A DNA stretch of 64,000 nucleotides from Owenia fusiformis. Taxonomy: Eukaryota; Annelida; Polychaeta; Sabellida; Oweniidae. The stretch covers positions 30,354,740 through 30,418,739 of the forward strand of contig CAIIXF020000009.1 of the NCBI GenBank assembly GCA_903813345.2, given 5' to 3'. Under the pieces are notes generated by a model. That model saw only the letters and a program-made list of their open reading frames with translations, made no database searches and was not told the origin of the DNA. Every line of letters starts with the position of its first letter. Within the stretch, counting starts at the first letter, position 1. Position numbers and translations under genes: made by a program. Positions 19,701 to 32,620 of the stretch are shown in pieces.

Positions 19701-22700
19701 AGTTTGAGCTGGGGAGGTCTTACAGAGCTGATTGAGCTATATCTGGATAGCACATTTTGCCTAGAATCAATTTTTGTGATTTAGAAAAATAATCAATAAA
19801 TTTCTCTAATTTATGCACATATTTGAATAACACGGGGTAAATTTTTGCGAAAAAATGCTTATTCAGCACTTTTTGGGGAAAAGCATGGACCATAGTGACA
19901 TGAAACTTTGTCAAACGCATTGAGAGAGATGAAATTAATGAAAGTCCCAATAAAAACTGAAAATAGTTGAGAAATATGACCAAATTAAAAAAAAGTGGTA
20001 CTCCAGAATGGGCGATAATAGGGTTCACCCAACTAATTGTTATAACATGCGTATTCCCATACAAACGATCTGTCTTCAAGAGAAAACTAAGATTTGTGGA
20101 CATGTTTTGCTATCATTGCATCATACCCCAGTATGTCCTCTGTCAGTCAAAAAAGTTTGAATCAAAACTCCCCACGAAAATCAAAAGATCTCACCTGTTG
20201 AAGACGCCATCTATAGAAAATGTCAAAAAATGTCATTCTGATTTTGACAGATGGAGGCAGGTCAAAAAGGTCACATTTTTTAAAGAAAATGCACCTTAAT
20301 CACATCAAATCATGTCTCAGAGTTGGTCCACACATACACTTTTTCATTCATGTACTTACCAAAATCCAACCACTGGTGATGCTAATGTAATTACAATAAT
20401 TGGACTATATTTTTGTTTTTATAATGCCATCTATTCGTCTTCCCACTCGGCGGAAGGATCTAATGGTTGTGTGTCTCCTAGTAGTGACCCATCCTTTAAG
20501 TTACAATTGTAATTTCCTCCAAAATGTAACCCCAAGTTGTTTTCTAGTAAAATAATACAAACCGCAAGCAGATTCGACTATTTTTTCCAGATATATGAAT
20601 GATTAAAGTTACCCATCCCCTTTCTGCAATTAGATGTTTTCCTGGGATATTGACTAAAATTGGAACCTATGGCTAGATGTGTTGGGAGGTGTCTAGTTTG
20701 AGATGGGGAGGTAGTACAGAGCTGAATGAGCTATATCTGGAAAGCACATTTTGCCTAGAATCAATTTTTGTAATTTAAAGAAATAGGCAATTAATATCTC
20801 TTATTTATGCGCATATTTAATAACACGGGGTAGATTTTTGCGAAAAAATGCTTATTCGACACTTTTGGGAAATAGTACAGACCATCGTGACATTAAACTT
20901 TGTCAAATGATAGAACAATTCATGTGTTATCAATTACATAAACTAATTGTAATCATTATTATTGCTTCTGAATGTTTACAGAGAAATATTTAGTATGGAG
21001 GATACAGAAAAATTGGTCATTTTCTCCAGTTGTTGTTCTACCCTGGGGAATATTCATCAAAGAAAACCAAAACAACACACATTTCCAATTATAGGTCTCC
21101 CAATTGATAAATGATCATTCTGAACACTGTATTTGATTACTTAGGGTTAAGTCAAGGTTAGGATTAGGGGTTAGGGTTAGGCTTGGGCTTAGGGTTAGGC
21201 TTTAGTTAGGGCTAAGGGTAGTGTTGGGGCTAGGGTAAGGCCCTGGCTTAGGGTAAGGCTATAGTTAGGGTTAGGGGTAGTGTTGGGGTTAGGCTTAGGC
21301 TCTAGCTTGGGGTTAGGCTATAGTTAGGGTTAGTGTTGAGGTTAGAGTTAGGGTTAGGCTCTGGCTTAGGGTTAGGCTATAGTTAGGGTTAGGGGTAATG
21401 TTGGGGTAAGGGGTTAGGGTTAGGGGTTAGGGTTAGACTCTGGCTTAGGGTTAGGCTGTAGTTAGGGTTAGGAATAGTGTTGGGGTTAGGGTTAGGGGTT
21501 AGGGTTAGGCTCTGGCTTAGGGTTAGGCTATAGTTAGGGTTAGGGGTAGTGTTGGGGTTCAGGTTAAGGGTTAGAGTTAGGCTCTGGCTTAGGGTTAGGC
21601 TATAGTTAGGGTTAGAGATATTGTTGGGGTTAGGGTTAGGTCATGGCCAATGATTTAGCCTTCTAGAGCAAAATTTGTGAAAATTCCAATAAGAATCATG
21701 GAAACAGTGGAGAAATATGACCAAAGTAACAAAAAGTTGACTCCTGGTTGGAGCCTATGACGGATGTGTTGGGAGATGTCTAGTTTGAGCTGGGGAGGTC
21801 TTACAGAGCTGATTGAGCTATATCTGGATAGCACATTTTGCCTAGAATCAATTTTTGTGATTTAGAAAAATAATCAATAAATTTCTCTAATTTATGCACA
21901 TATTTGAATAACACGGGGTAAATTTTTGCGAAAAAATGCTTATTCAGCACTTTTTGGGGAAAAGCATGGACCATAGTGACATGAAACTTTGTCAAACGCA
22001 TTGAGAGAGATGAAATTAATGAAAGTCCCAATAAAAACTGAAAATAGTTGAGAAATATGACCAAATTAAAAAAAAGTGGTACTCCAGAATGGGCGATAGT
22101 AGTGACCCATCCTTTAAGTTACAATTGTAATTTCCTCCAAAATGTAACCCCAAGTTGTTTTCTAGTAAAATAATACAAACCGCAAGCAGATTCGACTATT
22201 TTTTCCAGATATATGAATGATTAAAGTTACCCATCCCCTTTCTGCAATTAGATGTTTTCCTGGGATATTGACTAAAATTGGAACCTATGGCTAGATGTGT
22301 TGGGAGGTGTCTAGTTTGAGATGGGGAGGTAGTACAGAGCTGAATGAGCTATATCTGGAAAGCACATTTTGCCTAGAATCAATTTTTGTAATTTAAAGAA
22401 ATAGGCAATTAATATCTCTTATTTATGCGCATATTTAATAACACGGGGTAGATTTTTGCGAAAAAATGCTTATTCGACACTTTTGGGAAATAGTACAGAC
22501 CATCGTGACATTAAACTTTGTCAAATGATAGAACAATTCATGTGTTATCAATTACATAAACTAATTGTAATCATTATTATTGCTTCTGAATGTTTACAGA
22601 GAAATATTTAGTATGGAGGATACAGAAAAATTGGTCATTTTCTCCAGTTGTTGTTCTACCCTGGGGAATATTCATCAAAGAAAACCAAAACAACACACAT

Positions 22701-25700
22701 TTCCAATTATAGGTCTCCCAATTGATAAATGATCATTCTGAACACTGTATTTGATTACTTAGGGTTAAGTCAAGGTTAGGATTAGGGGTTAGGGTTAGGC
22801 TTGGGCTTAGGGTTAGGCTTTAGTTAGGGCTAAGGGTAGTGTTGGGGCTAGGGTAAGGCCCTGGCTTAGGGTAAGGCTATAGTTAGGGTTAGGGGTAGTG
22901 TTGGGGTTAGGCTTAGGCTCTAGCTTGGGGTTAGGCTATAGTTAGGGTTAGTGTTGAGGTTAGAGTTAGGGTTAGGCTCTGGCTTAGGGTTAGGCTATAG
23001 TTAGGGTTAGGGGTAATGTTGGGGTAAGGGGTTAGGGTTAGGGGTTAGGGTTAGACTCTGGCTTAGGGTTAGGCTGTAGTTAGGGTTAGGAATAGTGTTG
23101 GGGTTAGGGTTAGGGGTTAGGGTTAGGCTCTGGCTTAGGGTTAGGCTATAGTTAGGGTTAGGGGTAGTGTTGGGGTTCAGGTTAAGGGTTAGAGTTAGGC
23201 TCTGGCTTAGGGTTAGGCTATAGTTAGGGTTAGAGATATTGTTGGGGTTAGGGTTAGGTCATGGCCAATGATTTAGCCTTCTAGAGCAAAATTTGTGAAA
23301 ATTCCAATAAGAATCATGGAAACAGTGGAGAAATATGACCAAAGTAACAAAAAGTTGACTCCTGGTTGGAGCCTATGACGGATGTGTTGGGAGATGTCTA
23401 GTTTGAGCTGGGGAGGTCTTACAGAGCTGATTGAGCTATATCTGGATAGCACATTTTGCCTAGAATCAATTTTTGTGATTTAGAAAAATAATCAATAAAT
23501 TTCTCTAATTTATGCACATATTTGAATAACACGGGGTAAATTTTTGCGAAAAAATGCTTATTCAGCACTTTTTGGGGAAAAGCATGGACCATAGTGACAT
23601 GAAACTTTGTCAAACGCATTGAGAGAGATGAAATTAATGAAAGTCCCAATAAAAACTGAAAATAGTTGAGAAATATGACCAAATTAAAAAAAAGTGGTAC
23701 TCCAGAATGGGCGATAATAGGGTTCACCCAACTAATTGTTATAACATGCGTATTCCCATACAAACGATCTGTCTTCAAGAGAAAACTAAGATTTGTGGAC
23801 ATGTTTTGCTATCATTGCATCATACCCCAGTATGTCCTCTGTCAGTCAAAAAAGTTTGAATCAAAACTCCCCACGAAAATCAAAAGATCTCACCTGTTGA
23901 AGACGCCATCTATAGAAAATGTCAAAAAATGTCATTCTGATTTTGACAGATGGAGGCAGGTCAAAAAGGTCACATTTTTTAAAGAAAATGCACCTTAATC
24001 ACATCAAATCATGTCTCAGAGTTGGTCCACACATACACTTTTTCATTCATGTACTTACCAAAATCCAACCACTGGTGATGCTAATGTAATTACAATAATT
24101 GGACTATATTTTTGTTTTTATAATGCCATCTATTCGTCTTCCCACTCGGCGGAAGGATCTAATGGTTGTGTGTCTCCTAGTAGTGACCCATCCTTTAAGT
24201 TACAATTGTAATTTCCTCCAAAATGTAACCCCAAGTTGTTTTCTAGTAAAATAATACAAACCGCAAGCAGATTCGACTATTTTTTCCAGATATATGAATG
24301 ATTAAAGTTACCCATCCCCTTTCTGCAATTAGATGTTTTCCTGGGATATTGACTAAAATTGGAACCTATGGCTAGATGTGTTGGGAGGTGTCTAGTTTGA
24401 GATGGGGAGGTAGTACAGAGCTGAATGAGCTATATCTGGAAAGCACATTTTGCCTAGAATCAATTTTTGTAATTTAAAGAAATAGGCAATTAATATCTCT
24501 TATTTATGCGCATATTTAATAACACGGGGTAGATTTTTGCGAAAAAATGCTTATTCGACACTTTTGGGAAATAGTACAGACCATCGTGACATTAAACTTT
24601 GTCAAATGATAGAACAATTCATGTGTTATCAATTACATAAACTAATTGTAATCATTATTATTGCTTCTGAATGTTTACAGAGAAATATTTAGTATGGAGG
24701 ATACAGAAAAATTGGTCATTTTCTCCAGTTGTTGTTCTACCCTGGGGAATATTCATCAAAGAAAACCAAAACAACACACATTTCCAATTATAGGTCTCCC
24801 AATTGATAAATGATCATTCTGAACACTGTATTTGATTACTTAGGGTTAAGTCAAGGTTAGGATTAGGGGTTAGGGTTAGGCTTGGGCTTAGGGTTAGGCT
24901 TTAGTTAGGGCTAAGGGTAGTGTTGGGGCTAGGGTAAGGCCCTGGCTTAGGGTAAGGCTATAGTTAGGGTTAGGGGTAGTGTTGGGGTTAGGCTTAGGCT
25001 CTAGCTTGGGGTTAGGCTATAGTTAGGGTTAGTGTTGAGGTTAGAGTTAGGGTTAGGCTCTGGCTTAGGGTTAGGCTATAGTTAGGGTTAGGGGTAATGT
25101 TGGGGTAAGGGGTTAGGGTTAGGGGTTAGGGTTAGACTCTGGCTTAGGGTTAGGCTGTAGTTAGGGTTAGGAATAGTGTTGGGGTTAGGGTTAGGGGTTA
25201 GGGTTAGGCTCTGGCTTAGGGTTAGGCTATAGTTAGGGTTAGGGGTAGTGTTGGGGTTCAGGTTAAGGGTTAGAGTTAGGCTCTGGCTTAGGGTTAGGCT
25301 ATAGTTAGGGTTAGAGATATTGTTGGGGTTAGGGTTAGGTCATGGCCAATGATTTAGCCTTCTAGAGCAAAATTTGTGAAAATTCCAATAAGAATCATGG
25401 AAACAGTGGAGAAATATGACCAAAGTAACAAAAAGTTGACTCCTGGTTGGAGCCTATGACGGATGTGTTGGGAGATGTCTAGTTTGAGCTGGGGAGGTCT
25501 TACAGAGCTGATTGAGCTATATCTGGATAGCACATTTTGCCTAGAATCAATTTTTGTGATTTAGAAAAATAATCAATAAATTTCTCTAATTTATGCACAT
25601 ATTTGAATAACACGGGGTAAATTTTTGCGAAAAAATGCTTATTCAGCACTTTTTGGGGAAAAGCATGGACCATAGTGACATGAAACTTTGTCAAACGCAT

Positions 25701-28700
25701 TGAGAGAGATGAAATTAATGAAAGTCCCAATAAAAACTGAAAATAGTTGAGAAATATGACCAAATTAAAAAAAAGTGGTACTCCAGAATGGGCGATAGTA
25801 GTGACCCATCCTTTAAGTTACAATTGTAATTTCCTCCAAAATGTAACCCCAAGTTGTTTTCTAGTAAAATAATACAAACCGCAAGCAGATTCGACTATTT
25901 TTTCCAGATATATGAATGATTAAAGTTACCCATCCCCTTTCTGCAATTAGATGTTTTCCTGGGATATTGACTAAAATTGGAACCTATGGCTAGATGTGTT
26001 GGGAGGTGTCTAGTTTGAGATGGGGAGGTAGTACAGAGCTGAATGAGCTATATCTGGAAAGCACATTTTGCCTAGAATCAATTTTTGTAATTTAAAGAAA
26101 TAGGCAATTAATATCTCTTATTTATGCGCATATTTAATAACACGGGGTAGATTTTTGCGAAAAAATGCTTATTCGACACTTTTGGGAAATAGTACAGACC
26201 ATCGTGACATTAAACTTTGTCAAATGATAGAACAATTCATGTGTTATCAATTACATAAACTAATTGTAATCATTATTATTGCTTCTGAATGTTTACAGAG
26301 AAATATTTAGTATGGAGGATACAGAAAAATTGGTCATTTTCTCCAGTTGTTGTTCTACCCTGGGGAATATTCATCAAAGAAAACCAAAACAACACACATT
26401 TCCAATTATAGGTCTCCCAATTGATAAATGATCATTCTGAACACTGTATTTGATTACTTAGGGTTAAGTCAAGGTTAGGATTAGGGGTTAGGGTTAGGCT
26501 TGGGCTTAGGGTTAGGCTTTAGTTAGGGCTAAGGGTAGTGTTGGGGCTAGGGTAAGGCCCTGGCTTAGGGTAAGGCTATAGTTAGGGTTAGGGGTAGTGT
26601 TGGGGTTAGGCTTAGGCTCTAGCTTGGGGTTAGGCTATAGTTAGGGTTAGTGTTGAGGTTAGAGTTAGGGTTAGGCTCTGGCTTAGGGTTAGGCTATAGT
26701 TAGGGTTAGGGGTAATGTTGGGGTAAGGGGTTAGGGTTAGGGGTTAGGGTTAGACTCTGGCTTAGGGTTAGGCTGTAGTTAGGGTTAGGAATAGTGTTGG
26801 GGTTAGGGTTAGGGGTTAGGGTTAGGCTCTGGCTTAGGGTTAGGCTATAGTTAGGGTTAGGGGTAGTGTTGGGGTTCAGGTTAAGGGTTAGAGTTAGGCT
26901 CTGGCTTAGGGTTAGGCTATAGTTAGGGTTAGAGATATTGTTGGGGTTAGGGTTAGGTCATGGCCAATGATTTAGCCTTCTAGAGCAAAATTTGTGAAAA
27001 TTCCAATAAGAATCATGGAAACAGTGGAGAAATATGACCAAAGTAACAAAAAGTTGACTCCTGGTTGGAGCCTATGACGGATGTGTTGGGAGATGTCTAG
27101 TTTGAGCTGGGGAGGTCTTACAGAGCTGATTGAGCTATATCTGGATAGCACATTTTGCCTAGAATCAATTTTTGTGATTTAGAAAAATAATCAATAAATT
27201 TCTCTAATTTATGCACATATTTGAATAACACGGGGTAAATTTTTGCGAAAAAATGCTTATTCAGCACTTTTTGGGGAAAAGCATGGACCATAGTGACATG
27301 AAACTTTGTCAAACGCATTGAGAGAGATGAAATTAATGAAAGTCCCAATAAAAACTGAAAATAGTTGAGAAATATGACCAAATTAAAAAAAAGTGGTACT
27401 CCAGAATGGGCGATAATAGGGTTCACCCAACTAATTGTTATAACATGCGTATTCCCATACAAACGATCTGTCTTCAAGAGAAAACTAAGATTTGTGGACA
27501 TGTTTTGCTATCATTGCATCATACCCCAGTATGTCCTCTGTCAGTCAAAAAAGTTTGAATCAAAACTCCCCACGAAAATCAAAAGATCTCACCTGTTGAA
27601 GACGCCATCTATAGAAAATGTCAAAAAATGTCATTCTGATTTTGACAGATGGAGGCAGGTCAAAAAGGTCACATTTTTTAAAGAAAATGCACCTTAATCA
27701 CATCAAATCATGTCTCAGAGTTGGTCCACACATACACTTTTTCATTCATGTACTTACCAAAATCCAACCACTGGTGATGCTAATGTAATTACAATAATTG
27801 GACTATATTTTTGTTTTTATAATGCCATCTATTCGTCTTCCCACTCGGCGGAAGGATCTAATGGTTGTGTGTCTCCTAGTAGTGACCCATCCTTTAAGTT
27901 ACAATTGTAATTTCCTCCAAAATGTAACCCCAAGTTGTTTTCTAGTAAAATAATACAAACCGCAAGCAGATTCGACTATTTTTTCCAGATATATGAATGA
28001 TTAAAGTTACCCATCCCCTTTCTGCAATTAGATGTTTTCCTGGGATATTGACTAAAATTGGAACCTATGGCTAGATGTGTTGGGAGGTGTCTAGTTTGAG
28101 ATGGGGAGGTAGTACAGAGCTGAATGAGCTATATCTGGAAAGCACATTTTGCCTAGAATCAATTTTTGTAATTTAAAGAAATAGGCAATTAATATCTCTT
28201 ATTTATGCGCATATTTAATAACACGGGGTAGATTTTTGCGAAAAAATGCTTATTCGACACTTTTGGGAAATAGTACAGACCATCGTGACATTAAACTTTG
28301 TCAAATGATAGAACAATTCATGTGTTATCAATTACATAAACTAATTGTAATCATTATTATTGCTTCTGAATGTTTACAGAGAAATATTTAGTATGGAGGA
28401 TACAGAAAAATTGGTCATTTTCTCCAGTTGTTGTTCTACCCTGGGGAATATTCATCAAAGAAAACCAAAACAACACACATTTCCAATTATAGGTCTCCCA
28501 ATTGATAAATGATCATTCTGAACACTGTATTTGATTACTTAGGGTTAAGTCAAGGTTAGGATTAGGGGTTAGGGTTAGGCTTGGGCTTAGGGTTAGGCTT
28601 TAGTTAGGGCTAAGGGTAGTGTTGGGGCTAGGGTAAGGCCCTGGCTTAGGGTAAGGCTATAGTTAGGGTTAGGGGTAGTGTTGGGGTTAGGCTTAGGCTC

Positions 28701-31700
28701 TAGCTTGGGGTTAGGCTATAGTTAGGGTTAGTGTTGAGGTTAGAGTTAGGGTTAGGCTCTGGCTTAGGGTTAGGCTATAGTTAGGGTTAGGGGTAATGTT
28801 GGGGTAAGGGGTTAGGGTTAGGGGTTAGGGTTAGACTCTGGCTTAGGGTTAGGCTGTAGTTAGGGTTAGGAATAGTGTTGGGGTTAGGGTTAGGGGTTAG
28901 GGTTAGGCTCTGGCTTAGGGTTAGGCTATAGTTAGGGTTAGGGGTAGTGTTGGGGTTCAGGTTAAGGGTTAGAGTTAGGCTCTGGCTTAGGGTTAGGCTA
29001 TAGTTAGGGTTAGAGATATTGTTGGGGTTAGGGTTAGGTCATGGCCAATGATTTAGCCTTCTAGAGCAAAATTTGTGAAAATTCCAATAAGAATCATGGA
29101 AACAGTGGAGAAATATGACCAAAGTAACAAAAAGTTGACTCCTGGTTGGAGCCTATGACGGATGTGTTGGGAGATGTCTAGTTTGAGCTGGGGAGGTCTT
29201 ACAGAGCTGATTGAGCTATATCTGGATAGCACATTTTGCCTAGAATCAATTTTTGTGATTTAGAAAAATAATCAATAAATTTCTCTAATTTATGCACATA
29301 TTTGAATAACACGGGGTAAATTTTTGCGAAAAAATGCTTATTCAGCACTTTTTGGGGAAAAGCATGGACCATAGTGACATGAAACTTTGTCAAACGCATT
29401 GAGAGAGATGAAATTAATGAAAGTCCCAATAAAAACTGAAAATAGTTGAGAAATATGACCAAATTAAAAAAAAGTGGTACTCCAGAATGGGCGATAGTAG
29501 TGACCCATCCTTTAAGTTACAATTGTAATTTCCTCCAAAATGTAACCCCAAGTTGTTTTCTAGTAAAATAATACAAACCGCAAGCAGATTCGACTATTTT
29601 TTCCAGATATATGAATGATTAAAGTTACCCATCCCCTTTCTGCAATTAGATGTTTTCCTGGGATATTGACTAAAATTGGAACCTATGGCTAGATGTGTTG
29701 GGAGGTGTCTAGTTTGAGATGGGGAGGTAGTACAGAGCTGAATGAGCTATATCTGGAAAGCACATTTTGCCTAGAATCAATTTTTGTAATTTAAAGAAAT
29801 AGGCAATTAATATCTCTTATTTATGCGCATATTTAATAACACGGGGTAGATTTTTGCGAAAAAATGCTTATTCGACACTTTTGGGAAATAGTACAGACCA
29901 TCGTGACATTAAACTTTGTCAAATGATAGAACAATTCATGTGTTATCAATTACATAAACTAATTGTAATCATTATTATTGCTTCTGAATGTTTACAGAGA
30001 AATATTTAGTATGGAGGATACAGAAAAATTGGTCATTTTCTCCAGTTGTTGTTCTACCCTGGGGAATATTCATCAAAGAAAACCAAAACAACACACATTT
30101 CCAATTATAGGTCTCCCAATTGATAAATGATCATTCTGAACACTGTATTTGATTACTTAGGGTTAAGTCAAGGTTAGGATTAGGGGTTAGGGTTAGGCTT
30201 GGGCTTAGGGTTAGGCTTTAGTTAGGGCTAAGGGTAGTGTTGGGGCTAGGGTAAGGCCCTGGCTTAGGGTAAGGCTATAGTTAGGGTTAGGGGTAGTGTT
30301 GGGGTTAGGCTTAGGCTCTAGCTTGGGGTTAGGCTATAGTTAGGGTTAGTGTTGAGGTTAGAGTTAGGGTTAGGCTCTGGCTTAGGGTTAGGCTATAGTT
30401 AGGGTTAGGGGTAATGTTGGGGTAAGGGGTTAGGGTTAGGGGTTAGGGTTAGACTCTGGCTTAGGGTTAGGCTGTAGTTAGGGTTAGGAATAGTGTTGGG
30501 GTTAGGGTTAGGGGTTAGGGTTAGGCTCTGGCTTAGGGTTAGGCTATAGTTAGGGTTAGGGGTAGTGTTGGGGTTCAGGTTAAGGGTTAGAGTTAGGCTC
30601 TGGCTTAGGGTTAGGCTATAGTTAGGGTTAGAGATATTGTTGGGGTTAGGGTTAGGTCATGGCCAATGATTTAGCCTTCTAGAGCAAAATTTGTGAAAAT
30701 TCCAATAAGAATCATGGAAACAGTGGAGAAATATGACCAAAGTAACAAAAAGTTGACTCCTGGTTGGAGCCTATGACGGATGTGTTGGGAGATGTCTAGT
30801 TTGAGCTGGGGAGGTCTTACAGAGCTGATTGAGCTATATCTGGATAGCACATTTTGCCTAGAATCAATTTTTGTGATTTAGAAAAATAATCAATAAATTT
30901 CTCTAATTTATGCACATATTTGAATAACACGGGGTAAATTTTTGCGAAAAAATGCTTATTCAGCACTTTTTGGGGAAAAGCATGGACCATAGTGACATGA
31001 AACTTTGTCAAACGCATTGAGAGAGATGAAATTAATGAAAGTCCCAATAAAAACTGAAAATAGTTGAGAAATATGACCAAATTAAAAAAAAGTGGTACTC
31101 CAGAATGGGCGATAATAGGGTTCACCCAACTAATTGTTATAACATGCGTATTCCCATACAAACGATCTGTCTTCAAGAGAAAACTAAGATTTGTGGACAT
31201 GTTTTGCTATCATTGCATCATACCCCAGTATGTCCTCTGTCAGTCAAAAAAGTTTGAATCAAAACTCCCCACGAAAATCAAAAGATCTCACCTGTTGAAG
31301 ACGCCATCTATAGAAAATGTCAAAAAATGTCATTCTGATTTTGACAGATGGAGGCAGGTCAAAAAGGTCACATTTTTTAAAGAAAATGCACCTTAATCAC
31401 ATCAAATCATGTCTCAGAGTTGGTCCACACATACACTTTTTCATTCATGTACTTACCAAAATCCAACCACTGGTGATGCTAATGTAATTACAATAATTGG
31501 ACTATATTTTTGTTTTTATAATGCCATCTATTCGTCTTCCCACTCGGCGGAAGGATCTAATGGTTGTGTGTCTCCTAGTAGTGACCCATCCTTTAAGTTA
31601 CAATTGTAATTTCCTCCAAAATGTAACCCCAAGTTGTTTTCTAGTAAAATAATACAAACCGCAAGCAGATTCGACTATTTTTTCCAGATATATGAATGAT

Positions 31701-32610
31701 TAAAGTTACCCATCCCCTTTCTGCAATTAGATGTTTTCCTGGGATATTGACTAAAATTGGAACCTATGGCTAGATGTGTTGGGAGGTGTCTAGTTTGAGA
31801 TGGGGAGGTAGTACAGAGCTGAATGAGCTATATCTGGAAAGCACATTTTGCCTAGAATCAATTTTTGTAATTTAAAGAAATAGGCAATTAATATCTCTTA
31901 TTTATGCGCATATTTAATAACACGGGGTAGATTTTTGCGAAAAAATGCTTATTCGACACTTTTGGGAAATAGTACAGACCATCGTGACATTAAACTTTGT
32001 CAAATGATAGAACAATTCATGTGTTATCAATTACATAAACTAATTGTAATCATTATTATTGCTTCTGAATGTTTACAGAGAAATATTTAGTATGGAGGAT
32101 ACAGAAAAATTGGTCATTTTCTCCAGTTGTTGTTCTACCCTGGGGAATATTCATCAAAGAAAACCAAAACAACACACATTTCCAATTATAGGTCTCCCAA
32201 TTGATAAATGATCATTCTGAACACTGTATTTGATTACTTAGGGTTAAGTCAAGGTTAGGATTAGGGGTTAGGGTTAGGCTTGGGCTTAGGGTTAGGCTTT
32301 AGTTAGGGCTAAGGGTAGTGTTGGGGCTAGGGTAAGGCCCTGGCTTAGGGTAAGGCTATAGTTAGGGTTAGGGGTAGTGTTGGGGTTAGGCTTAGGCTCT
32401 AGCTTGGGGTTAGGCTATAGTTAGGGTTAGTGTTGAGGTTAGAGTTAGGGTTAGGCTCTGGCTTAGGGTTAGGCTATAGTTAGGGTTAGGGGTAATGTTG
32501 GGGTAAGGGGTTAGGGTTAGGGGTTAGGGTTAGACTCTGGCTTAGGGTTAGGCTGTAGTTAGGGTTAGGAATAGTGTTGGGGTTAGGGTTAGGGGTTAGG
32601 GTTAGGCTCT

Positions 32611-32620
32611 GGCTTAGGCT
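32611..32620. repeat. Private 6-bp deletion in core 10
   Basis: Core 10 reads CTGGCTTAGGCTATAG where all other copies have CTGGCTTAGGGTTAGGCTATAG. One GGGTTA hexamer is lost, as expected for slippage in telomere-like DNA, and the core is 1612 bp. Confidence 0.9.

Noticed and set aside
20018-20480. 463-bp satellite segment as a transposon
   Set aside because: A TA duplication can be drawn at the junction, but there are no inverted or direct terminal repeats, no tail and no coding remnant, and the edge copy lacks a matching TA flank.
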